The position numbers and the translations under genes were made by a program. Shown here one piece after another: positions 17,911 to 29,100 of a DNA stretch of 64,000 nucleotides (its first letter is position 1; each line of letters begins with the position of its first letter). Below the pieces are notes generated by a model. The model did no database searches. It was not told the origin of the DNA and saw only the letters and a program-made list of their open reading frames with translations. This stretch comes from GCA-2730975 sp964576585 (lineage in GTDB: Bacteria > Verrucomicrobiota > Verrucomicrobiia > Opitutales > Seribacteraceae): the NCBI GenBank assembly GCA_964576585.1, contig CAZNWO010000003.1, forward strand, positions 3,071-67,070, read 5' to 3'.

Positions 17911-20067
17911 TCAGTTTATTTTGAGCGAGGCTTCAGTTATCTTGCCTTTGAGGGGAAAGGAGGATTTGTAGTCACCAACGTATCCTCCTTGGTCGAAACC
18001 TACCTGCAAACCATCAATGGGCATGGAGATAAGAGTGCCCGTGGTCTTTACTGAAAGAACTTCCTTTTCGCTTGCCGTAAGAGTGAGATGTCCCTCGGCA
18101 GTAAGGTTTGCGGCAACTTCGGCAGTGGAGGAGATGGGTTCTTCGGTCCGATAGACGGAGAGGGTTCCGTTGCGACGGGTAGCGAAGGACAGTCGACTGT
18201 CCTTCAAGTAAAGGGTCCAACCGTGGGATGTGCCACCTTGTGCGGCTATCACGCCGTCTCCTTGAATTTCCAGCTTTGCAACGAAGGAAAAACCTTTCCT
18301 CGCTACCATAGGAGCTTGTGTCTGAGGAAGATCGTCTCCCTGCTTGAGTCGGAAGACTTTCTTCTTGTTGAAGTTCTGTGATTTCTTTCTTCCTCCCCAA
18401 GGCCAAGGTTTGGCTAGCGCCTTGACTGCCCAATCTTCCCATCGTTCTGCCATGGCTTTTGCACGGGCAGGTTGTGAGTCCGAAAGGTTATTGAGTTCTG
18501 TACGATCGTTTTCCATATCGTAAAGTTCCCATGGACCGTTGGATCCTTTTGCCACAAGCTTCCACTTGCCCTCACGAATGGCTCGGTTGCCTTCGTGTTC
18601 CCAGAAGATGGGTTTCTTTCTGCGCAAGTCCTTACCGTTGAGGGCGGGGACTAGAGAGACGCCCTGCATGGGAACTATTTGAGTATCTCCAACCTTGCTG
18701 GGGTACTTGGCCTTGGCCAAGTCCACGCAGGTGGCCATGAGGTCGATGAGATGAGTTGGTTGTTTCTCCAGTTTGCCCCGGCGTTCGGAGGCTATGCCTA
18801 TTGGCCAGTGGGCTACTAGTGGGGAACTTATGCCGCCTTCGTGGACCCAGTGCTTGTATTCGCGGAAGGGAGTGTTGCTTGCGTTAGCCCAACCAAGTCC
18901 ATAGCCATGATAGGTGTCTGGCCCACCTGTCATCACCTCGGTGCCTTGCTTGACGACCCGGCCGTCGCGGGTACGACGCGGTATCATGTCGAGCTGGAGG
19001 GCGTCCTTGGCCATTGGCTTCAACTTGTCGGGTTCCTTGTCGCGGTACTGGGTGCCGGAACGGCGTCCCATGCCCTCCGCACAGCCCCCATTGTCGGCGA
19101 GAAAGAGAACAAGGGTGTTGTCGAACTCCTTGCTTTCCTTGAGGGCGGCGATGATGGTGCCCACGCCTTGGTCGAGCCTGTCCACCATGGCTGCGTAAAC
19201 CTCCATGTTGCGGAGGTCCCATTCCTTGTTTGGGGCGTCAGCCCACTTTGGAGCTTTGGAGTCGCGAGGAGTAATTTCCCAATCCTTGTCCACCAACCCC
19301 ATCTTGACTTGACGTTTGTGACGGGCCTTACGCATGACGTCCCAACCCTTGTCGTACTTTCCTTTGTACTTGGCGATGTCTTCTGGAAGAGCATGCATCG
19401 GCCAGTGGGGTGCTGTGTGGGCAACGTACATGAAGAAAGGTTGTTCACCTTTGTGTTCTCGGACGTAGCGGGCGGCGTGATCGTTTATGGCGTCGGTGTA
19501 GTAGAACTCCTTGGGTTGGTATTCCTTGTCCGTCAAGGGAGAGATGAGGGTGTTTTCACGAGTGAGCGAATTAGGGTCGAAGAAGCTCCCGGCCCCGTGG
19601 ATGGTGCCGTAGAAACGGTCGAAGCCGCGTTGGCGAGGCCAGTTGTGGGTGGGGGTTCCGGGTCGTACATGGGGGGTGACGTGCCACTTGCCCGACATGT
19701 AGGTGGTGTAGCCTGCTGTCTTCATGACCTCTGCGATGGTACGGACGTTCTTGCCGAGGTCACCCCGATAGCCGGGGAGTTTCTGGTCTCTCATCATCCA
19801 TCCGATGCCCGCTTGGTGAGCATAAGTGCCTGTAAGTAGAGTTGCTCGTGTGGGACAGCACCTTCCTGTGTTATAGAACTGTGTGAATCGTACCCCGTCA
19901 TCGGCCAGTCCGTCTAGGTTGGGTGTTTCGATTTCTCCACCATAGCAACCGATGTCGGACCAACCCATGTCGTCTGCCATGATGAGGATAATGTTCGGAC
20001 GATCGTCGGCTAGACAAGAAATGGCCGTCGTTAAAAGTAAGTTAACTGGATTGATCCTTTGTTTCAT
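17911..20067 (-). CDS. Secreted formylglycine-dependent sulfatase (arylsulfatase type) with C-terminal jelly-roll-like domain
   Basis: 718 residues. The N-terminal signal (VNLLLTTAISCLA) is followed by the metal-binding ADDMGWSDIGCYGG (Asp32, Asp33). The sulfatase signature C-x-P-x-R reads CCPTR at 70-74, with Cys70 the residue converted to formylglycine, followed by TLLTG. Other conserved parts are GKWH and LFLADNGGCAEG. The catalytic domain runs to about residue 560 and ends with LYDMENDRTELNNL, typical of arylsulfatase-A-like family S1 enzymes. The last 140 residues look like a beta-sandwich (HGWTLYLKDSRLSFATR). No anaerobic maturase gene is in the window. It lies 62 bp downstream of the giant gene and 20 bp upstream of uxaC, all on one strand. 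Confidence 0.95.
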   Translation of the reverse strand: MKQRINPVNLLLTTAISCLADDRPNIILIMADDMGWSDIGCYGGEIETPNLDGLADDGVRFTQFYNTGRCCPTRATLLTGTYAHQAGIGWMMRDQKLPGYRGDLGKNVRTIAEVMKTAGYTTYMSGKWHVTPHVRPGTPTHNWPRQRGFDRFYGTIHGAGSFFDPNSLTRENTLISPLTDKEYQPKEFYYTDAINDHAARYVREHKGEQPFFMYVAHTAPHWPMHALPEDIAKYKGKYDKGWDVMRKARHKRQVKMGLVDKDWEITPRDSKAPKWADAPNKEWDLRNMEVYAAMVDRLDQGVGTIIAALKESKEFDNTLVLFLADNGGCAEGMGRRSGTQYRDKEPDKLKPMAKDALQLDMIPRRTRDGRVVKQGTEVMTGGPDTYHGYGLGWANASNTPFREYKHWVHEGGISSPLVAHWPIGIASERRGKLEKQPTHLIDLMATCVDLAKAKYPSKVGDTQIVPMQGVSLVPALNGKDLRRKKPIFWEHEGNRAIREGKWKLVAKGSNGPWELYDMENDRTELNNLSDSQPARAKAMAERWEDWAVKALAKPWPWGGRKKSQNFNKKKVFRLKQGDDLPQTQAPMVARKGFSFVAKLEIQGDGVIAAQGGTSHGWTLYLKDSRLSFATRRNGTLSVYRTEEPISSTAEVAANLTAEGHLTLTASEKEVLSVKTTGTLISMPIDGLQVGFDQGGYVGDYKSSFPLKGKITEASLKIN

Positions 20068-20129
20068 TAGAAAAGAAAGGTAGCCTGGCTTATGCCGGAA
20101 CTTGGGGAACTAACTTCGAAGGGGGTGAT

Positions 20130-23100
20130 CTAGGGTGTCGTTATCCTTAAGCGCATGAAACGGCGAGCTCCCGCCGGTAGTGTGTTGTTAGTTACGTACA
20201 CCACTCTCTCCATTTCGGCACCTAATTCTACGGATCTTTCGAGAGAGATGCCGTTTTTCGTCCATGTCCTTAAATCAAGGCTTTGCTCGACGTGGTAAAT
20301 GAATTCTTCTCCAGTTGTGGCGAGTGGCGATTTGTACCGAACGAAGGAGATTCGTTGTTTCCCATCCTTTAGTCGGGGTCTGAAGGGTAGATTCATCCAG
20401 TCGTCTGGTCCTAGGGAATCCGAGCCTATGGCGCGCTCGAAGAGGTTGCTGAATCCATCTCCGTCTGAGTCCGAGTAGTCCTCGTCGAAAATTTTCTGAG
20501 CTTCAACGAAGTCTAGGCTAGGTTCTCTGGCAAGCAACCTTCTGACGAATCTTTCCCTTGTGCCATGATACCTGACGTCTCCCCGCCTGAAATGAAGCCA
20601 TGCTTGTTTTAATGGAGAAACGACGCTGATTTGACCGTAAACAGGATCGGAGGGTATAAATTGATCGTTGCCAGGCACTTGAATCGTTAGGTTGACTGTT
20701 CCTGTTCCTTGTGGAATTAGCTGATTCCCATTTTCAACGCGAACGACATTGGGGTCAGAGCTGATGATCTGAAGGGGCAGACCGCCATTGGAATAAACTC
20801 CTTGCAGGAGGAAGGGTCTGTAATTCATAGGTGAGTCACGAAAACCTCCGAGTTCTCCTGCCGATGGAAATTTTATTTCCTGCCGTTGCTTTGCGGTTAC
20901 TTGAAAAATTCTTTGAACAGGACTCGCAGGATTCACATAAGCGCTTCCACTTTGATGGGCGGTGATGCTCACTTCTCCGGAAACTCCTTCCAGAGTTAAA
21001 ATGCCCGAGGGGTCGACTGAGGCAGGGCCGTAATCGACGACAAATGTAACGGGAAGTCGATACAATGGATGATGGACGGGAATCGAGGTAGCCGTTGCAT
21101 TTAGCTCGAATGGGACGTCGTCCCGAACCTTTTCCGGGATTGAGTTGAAGCTGATCACTTGGTCGTCCTTGGTCACGGGAGCAATGACGTGAAGTTCACG
21201 ACTGACTGGGTGGGCGGGGTCGTAGCGGTCATCACCTACTTGCATTGCGGTGATCGTTGATTTTCCTGCTCCCACAATAGTGACTGTCGCTCCGGAAACT
21301 AATGCTACGTTCGGGTTAGAAGAGACATAGGTAACGGTCAAGCCGGAGGCAGAAATTGCAGTGAGTGGGAATGACGGGTCACCAACTGCCTTGTCGACGA
21401 TTTCTGGGAAGATGATCGTTTGCGGTCCACCGAAGGAGGGCGGCAAGAGCTTGAACGGATGTCCTGAAGCAAGCGAGTTGGTGATTCCCCACTTGTGTGC
21501 GAGGTAACCTTCGATCTTCTGTCGATTCACTGAATTGACCGCCTTGTCATAGACTAGGATTTCAGCTATTTCGCCAGAAAACCCATTGCCGAGTTTGTCG
21601 AATGACTGGACTTCTGAGTTTATGCCTCCGGCTCCAATCACTTCACCGTCAATCCAAAGCGATTGGCTTCCAGGCGTCACTCGAAGGGCGTTTACTGACC
21701 AAGTCGAACTAGTTACCTTCGAGACAATGCTGAGTCCGGCGCTTTCCCTATGCAAGCCAAAGTAACCATCCGGATCCGTGGTTCCAATGTCCCCTCCCAA
21801 TATCTTTGTTGCACCTGGAATGTCCTGCCTGTGGACTAGGAAAATAACTCGGGAGGCGGGTACTTCATTTCCTATGTCGAAGGATTCGAGCGATTCGAAT
21901 TGCACGACCGCCTTTTCGTTCAGGGAATTCGGTTTCCATAACGGCATTCGGGTGAAAGTCCCTTGTATTGGATTGTTTGTGTTGCCCGACTTATCGCCCC
22001 AGAGGCTTATTCGGTTGCCTGGCAAAAAGTCGGTTGCTTCGTCTCGGTACTGGTCGGCATTAATGTCGTTGCCGTCAAACCATAGTTTTAGTCCGGGAGC
22101 TGAATCCTTGAACAGGTTGCCGTAACCGATCTTGAAACTCTGGGTTACGGTAGAGGCCATTTCGTAGCGAGCATCGCCTAGCTGGATTGCTGAAATGGTT
22201 ACCTCGCCCGGTCCGTGGACACTGACAATGTTTCCGCTTACGGTTGCCTTTGCAGGGTCGGAAGTGGAAAAGGAAACGGGAAGGCCAGATGATGAGTTTG
22301 CTTCGATCGCAAACGGGAAGTCGCCCACGGAGTGATCGATGATTGACGCGAAGCTAATGGACTGCGGGACCTTGTAGACGGTCAAGTAATTGTCTGTCGG
22401 AAGAGCCGCGGCATAGGAATCGTTTCCAGACTGACGAGCCGTGATTTTCGTGGTGCCCGATCCGATTATTTCAATTTTGTCAAAGTCACCTCCACGATTT
22501 CCGAAGATCGAATTTATTTGATCGGTACTCAGAGCTACATCGTAAAGGCGGAAGTCGTCCACTCGCGTTTTGGCGGGGTTTGCGCTGTCTCCTGCAATCA
22601 GATCGGAGTGGCGGGCGGACAAACTGGAGGAGCCTAGTGTTACGCCACTTGCCTCGGAAGTTTTGTTCCCGTCGACGAATATGGACAAGGTGGCGTTGGA
22701 CTCGTTGTACCTAAGGGCAAGATGCGACCACTTGTCGTTGGCGAGAAGGGCAGGGGTTGTCAAGGCGACGGTATCGGATGATCCGTCCTTGTAGAAGGTT
22801 GCTTTGATTGCGCCGTCAAGGGTGTCTTGCTCGATCCGGAAAATCTTCATGCTTGGAATGTTGTCCTTGGATAGGATGACGGCACCGTCTTGAGCAATGT
22901 CCTTGGGGTATACCCATATGCTGGCGGTAAAGTTTCCTGTGATGGGAACTCCACCCATATGGACGTAGCCACCCGGGGAACCTAGCTTGATCGAGTTTCC
23001 GAACAATCCTTGAACCCAAGACTTGCCGGTTCCCGTTCCTTGCAACCCTACGAGTGTCCCGTCAAACCTTTCCATTTCATCTTTGGCCGAGTTGTAGAGG

Positions 23101-26100
23101 TTCTCGTCGAACTTCCAGTATGCAGTCATGTTTTCTTGTGACGTAACCCTTAGGCGGGCTATGCCAAGGTCTTGAATCTCGTAGCTAAGGGGCAGGTCGG
23201 TTAGGTTCCCATCCTCATCCAGAGAACGTCCGAGCAAGGAGAAGTGTGATGCATTTGCGGGAACCTTGGACAGGTTTTGGTCAAAGACGATTTCCTGAGA
23301 TTTTTTGTCGCTTACGGTGAGGACGCCCTCCAAGTAAGTGAAGAAGTAGTTTGTGGCTGTGGCTGCGGCAGGAGTGATGGGATATTCGCTTGCGGGGCTG
23401 CCGACGTTTGCCAGGGTCGTGACGCTAACTGGATTGGTTAAAACGGTTTCGTTCTCATCCTTCACGAAGCCTGTTATCGAATAGGTTAAGGTTGGATTGT
23501 TTACGTTGGTTTTTCGAAATTGATTGTGTGCCTTGACGACAAGTTGAGCCTTTCCGACTTGTATCTGCTTCAATATGGGTTCGGCCGGGAACCAGTTTTG
23601 GTCACCGGGTTGAGAGACTTTTATGCCGACCATTCCGGGCCCCTTGAACGAGAGTTTGCTGCCGTTCAGATCTACTGCGTCCACACCTGTAACGACTTGG
23701 AAGTTGACTGGAAGCCCAGAGGTTGCACTTGCGTTCAGTTCGACGGGTTCGGCTCCATAACGAAGACCCGCGAGATTCTGCTCGAATAGAATACTTTGCC
23801 TCCCGCGAAGAACCTGTATTGGGAGGGTGTCGGTATCTTCGCCTGATGCGTTGGATACCTTTACTTCGACGTTGAAAGTTCCCGTGGCGTTGGCTTCTCC
23901 CGAGATTATGCCTGACGCGACGTCCACGTTCAATCCCGAGGGTAGACCTGTTGCATTGTATTCGGTGGGACCTTTTGTGGCGATTATCTGGTAGCTGTAG
24001 GGAGTTCCGAAACGAGCGACAAGAGCGGAGTCTCGCAATTCGTAGACATCGTAGAGCTCTTGAGGTGTCAGAGAGCGGTTGAAGATGCGGAAATCGTCGA
24101 AATCCCCCTTCGTCATTCTGCTCAAAGGCTTGCCGCCGACATAGAGAAAGGTATTGACTCCTGCCCAAGTAAGACTGCCCGAGGCAGACACGGATGAGGC
24201 TTCTACTCCGTTGACGTGCAGGGTGACCTTAGTGCCATTGAACATCAACGCATAGTGGACCCATTCGTCCATAGCCAAGGCGATGTATTCGGTGTTGAAC
24301 CAAGATCCATCCAAGTGAACCCTCGCTCTCAGGAACCCGTTGTCGGTCTCCACCCTGAATTGCTCGCTGTGCACGAGGTCCGCCTCCAAGTCGTTGGTTT
24401 TGGCCCAGAAGGTCAAGGCAAAGGGACCCGAGAGATTGAAATGGGTCTCGGAGTCTATCCAAGCATTGTCGTCGACACCGTCGAAGGACAAGCCTAGTCC
24501 GCCTCTTCCCGCGATGCGAGAAGCGATCGGGTCAGCGAAATTCTGCATGGTTCCGGTCTTTCCGTTCCCTGATGCATCAGTAAGTTGGATTCCTGCGTCC
24601 TCGTCGAAAGTCCAGTGAACCAAGGGCATTACCGGAAGCTGAACCTTGGGACGGTTGTCGAAGGAAGGTGGACCGTCCATGTAAGGATGCCCGCCGAAGT
24701 CGCCGTCTCCGTTTCCATAGAGCTGAGTGACCTCCGCTTCCGCCAAGGATCTTGAGTAGATTCGAAACTCATCCAGTTTGTCAGCGAAGCGTTCATTTCC
24801 AGCGAGGAAGTTGCCGACGGCATCCACAGGTGTACCTGCAATGATACTGCTTTCACCGACTTTTGCCCCGTCGACATAGAAGATTGTCTTGTCCGTGCTT
24901 CCAATTGCCACCAAGTGGTGCCAACCATTCAACAGATTATTGCCCATGAAGCCGGATCCCTTGAAGTTCCCGTTCCCAAACTTATAGACACCGAGTTCGC
25001 GGTTGCCGGCTGAATCGAACACAACGTGTCTATCGTCCGTTGCTGCGGACGCCAAGGAATGACGGAAGTGAACGCCGGTGTTGTTTAAGGGGGTCGTAAA
25101 CCATGAGGAAATGGTCCAGTTCGATCCCATCGGCACTTGGTTCGCGCCAAGGGCAATGTGGGAGGAGCCACTCGTGAAGCGAATGCCAGAACCGAATTTT
25201 CCCGAAACCTGAAGGTCGGCATCAGCTATGTCGTTCAATGTGCCTGTCCTAAGCTTGGGTGAGGTGTCATATACTTCGGATCCATCAATTTCTTCGAAGG
25301 GGAAATAGAGTTCCAAGTCTTGCTTCACTTTGTAAGTACTTCCGACCAAATCGTTGACCACGCCCCATTTGTGAGCCAAGTAGCCTTCGACCATGTGGGC
25401 TTCGACTTCCGGCAGGTATCGATCGAAAATCAGGATTTCGCCAATGTCGCCAATGAATTGACCGTAGCCTGTGGCGGGATTGTTTCCAATGGTAACGCGA
25501 TCAATGGCAGCGTCTTCATTCTTGAAGCTAACTAGTCTATTACCGGGCCTTACTTCGAGAACCCAACTGTCAGAGCCGTCGTAAGTTCCGGTTGCGACTC
25601 CGCTGCCTGTTGCGACTGCAAAGGCATGTACGCCTCCTTTTGCGTTCCTGAGCGTGCCGACGTTGAACGATTGCCCTGATGCGAAGCGAACGCCACTTAG
25701 GTCACCGAATGCCTTAGGCGCGTAGCTTGGTCGGGCGGAGCCGACGTTCTGAATGGCGTTTTGCTCGCTCTTCGACTTGTCGATCCAAGTGGCCACGGTT
25801 TGACCGTCGACAAAATTGTCGGGCTGGTTGTCTCCGTTCAGGTCGGAAGCGTCCAACCAAAGCACGAGGCCGTCGAGAGTGTACTTTGTAAGTCTCGAGT
25901 CGCTCGCCGTGAAGAACTTGGTGGCCGGTGACCAAACTGCCCCACCGACGTTCTCGGCATGGGCGCGGAAGAAATACCTTTTGTCTCTCTCGAGATTCGT
26001 GACAGGGAAGGACACAGGCCCGAGACCTACGGGCTGCCCGCCATTGATGTTTATGACATGGTCCCAGTTTGCGGAGTTGTTTGCATCCACTACGGTCGAT

Positions 26101-29100
26101 GCGTCTCCTGCGTCCTCGTCGCCCCAGAATATCTTTACCACCGGCGAGTCGCCTCCCTCGTTCTTGACTTCATGTACGCGAGTCAACCCGATGAATGGTG
26201 TTGCCGCCTTGTAGGGATGCCCGGCCAGCAGCACTTCATCCGCCAAATTCCACTGGTGGGCCATGTGAGCTTCGACCAAGTGCCGATCGTCGTCGCTAAG
26301 AATTTTCTCGTAAATGATTACCTCGGCGATCTCTGCCTTCGAAACTTCACTGCCTCCTCCATATCCCCCGAATTGAAGCTGGCCGGGAGCAAAGTTGTCG
26401 TTGTGCGAAGCAGTCGAACCATTGGTTATTTGTTGGCCGTCGAGCCACATCCATGCCCGTGGGTTGCTCTTCTTTTCCATGACTCCGACCTGCAGGTGCC
26501 ATTTGGTGTCGGGGTTCTGACCATAGCTGACCCAACCATTGGCATACCATCTGCCGATTCGATTTCCATGAAAGCCGAAGAGCCAATTTGTGTTTCGGGA
26601 GGTGATTAGGCGCTCGTTGTCGCCTCCCGTATAACGAGCGACGGCGAAAATGGTGTAACCCGTATTGGTGAGGAAGTTGAAATTCGTTCCTCCCCAGATC
26701 ATGTCGTTGCCATCAAAGTTTATTACCGGTTTCTCGTTGAGGCCAAAGGCGGAGTAGGTGGGGTCTCCCATCGTGGATTTCATATCCCTTCCAAAGCCGG
26801 AACCGTCCTTCCACGAGGTGATGGGCTGTCCGTTCTGATAAACCGAGCCCAGATCATCCGAACCGTCTCCATCCATGTCTGCGGCGGAATACCATCCGAC
26901 CATTCCCGGAGCAGTAGCTATTCCGAAGGTCAGGTCTTGCATTTCATCAATGACGGTTACTACTCCACCGATCGATGCGACGTTTGCATTGAGGACTGCC
27001 TTGTCGGGGAAAACCTCGGTAGCGGGAGTCGTGAAAATTTCAGGTGGTTCGATCGCCCGCAGCGAGACCATGCCTGGATTGAGCATGTCTCCATTGTAGA
27101 CTTGGGTCACCTCCTCCGAGGTCAAGCCTCGGTCATAGATTCGAAATTCGTCCAGTTGGCCCTTGAAGTATCCTAACCCCGAGTAGACCGCAGTTCCGTT
27201 GATTCTACCTAGAGCAGGAGGGTCGTCATGAGTAGCGACTGTCGAGGTCGGTAGGAGTTGTGGATCACCGATTGCCTCACCGTCGACGTAAAGCTTGAAA
27301 GTTCTGGGCGAATCCCCATAGGTCACGGCGACATGGTGCCATTTATTGTCCTTCAAGTCTGTGAAGTAGCTTTGCTCGAGCTGATTCCCACCCGACAGGA
27401 TTTTGGCGGAGAGAATGCCGTCTTCCAGTTTGACTCCTAAGCCAGCGCTGTCGCTGCCCTCGTCGTAAATCATTTGAGAAAGGGAAGCTGCCAAGGGAGT
27501 GGAACTTACGTCGTCGTTGTAAACCTTGGCAATTTCGGAAGCATCCAAGGCCGCCTTGTAGAAGCGAAGGTCGTCTATAGCTCCATTGAAGAAGGGTGTG
27601 AATTTCTTCTTGGATCCTCCGATTCGCCACTTGGCGCTCTTGGGCAGTTCTATCGGTTTGGCACCGAATGGAATGTCTTTGGATGCGCTTAGGTTCCCGT
27701 CCAAGTATAGGTGGATTTTCTCTTCGGTTGTATCGAGGACTGCGGAAACGTGATGCCATTTGCCGTTTTCAATGGTGACGTTGGTATCGGTTGTAACCTC
27801 GCCGATAGTGGTTTCGTGCCTGAATTTCAACTGGTTGCCGGGAGCTAGATACAGACCTATCTCTTCCAAGCTGATTATCTGTTTGGTGGCGGGAATTCCG
27901 AATTGAGAGTGATCCGCGGGCTTGATGACAGTTAATCCAAGCGGACCCACGCTGCCCGCGGGTGCCTGAAAGCGAACGTCGAGCCTCGAGCCTCCACCCC
28001 ATTCGGCATGGAGGGCCGCAAAGCGATAATTTCCAGGGGCCAAGCTGACCGTCTTGGTGGCGTTTTGCCTCGGTCCGACCAGAAACTCGTCGCCGAGGTC
28101 ACCGTTTCTTTCGAAGACGTCGTCTTGATCCAAGTCCAGCCAAATACCTGCGCCGTCGTCGCGATTCTCGATCCTGAAGGCATAATCACCACCAACGTCA
28201 GCCTTGAAGTAGCCGATGAATAGGCTCATGTAGTTGTCGTTCTGGTTGATCCCGAGTCCGGCGTTTCGAAAGTCGTTGTCGTTGTCGAAGTCTAGGCCTC
28301 TGTCTCCGGGACCCGTGGTGAAGTCCGACCACCCGGCAGGGATTCGAACCAGTAGATTCTCAATATCGCTTATCAAAGCATCGGATTGGCCTCCGAGGAA
28401 ACCGGCTCCTGTGAGTTTGTTCCATTCAATGCCATCGGTGCTGTAGGGAATGGTCGAGCCGTCATGGCGAATCCATGTAGAGATCGTGAAGTCTCCTTTG
28501 TGCAAGGTTGCCAGAACATCAGAGCCCGCTACGTCGAGGGAGTCGTCTTGGCCATCTAGAGAGACGGCGTTTCCACCAGCGAGATGACCTGCGTCGAAGA
28601 ATGCTCCATTTTGAAGGGTAAGGTCATTCTTCAGCGGACCAGCATCGCTTGCGATGTCTCCGCTTGATTCGTCAAGCGTCCAATAGCCCACGAGGTCCTC
28701 ATACCTTGTGACCGCAGGCCCTACGAAGTATTTGGAAGGGATCTTCATCCTGAAGCTGACGCTTCTTCCCTCGAATGCTTCCTTAAGGAAGAACGCATCT
28801 TCATCCAGGCTGACCCAGTCATCGGTTCCTTCGAAGTTCAGGGCTTTCCCAACGAAGCCGTCCCCACGGGAGTTGTTGCTCTCGAAATTGAACAAGTCGA
28901 CGTCACGATTGTTTCGGGTCGAGTCCGCGGCAAGGGCACCGGTTTCCTCGTCGAAACGCCAGTATGCCGCAAGGTTTGCCCGTACGGTGGGATCTCCACT
29001 GGACCAATCGTGTCCGTCCGAACCCGCATCCGCATAGGCTCGGAAGTAGTATACCTTGCCCGGCGTCATGCCGGATATGGTGGCGTTGAATTCACCAAAG

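Noticed and set aside
18841..19839. Long plus-strand frame (332 codons) antisense to the sulfatase
   Set aside because: It lies entirely opposite the conserved sulfatase catalytic domain, has no recognisable content, and its composition is that of an antisense shadow.
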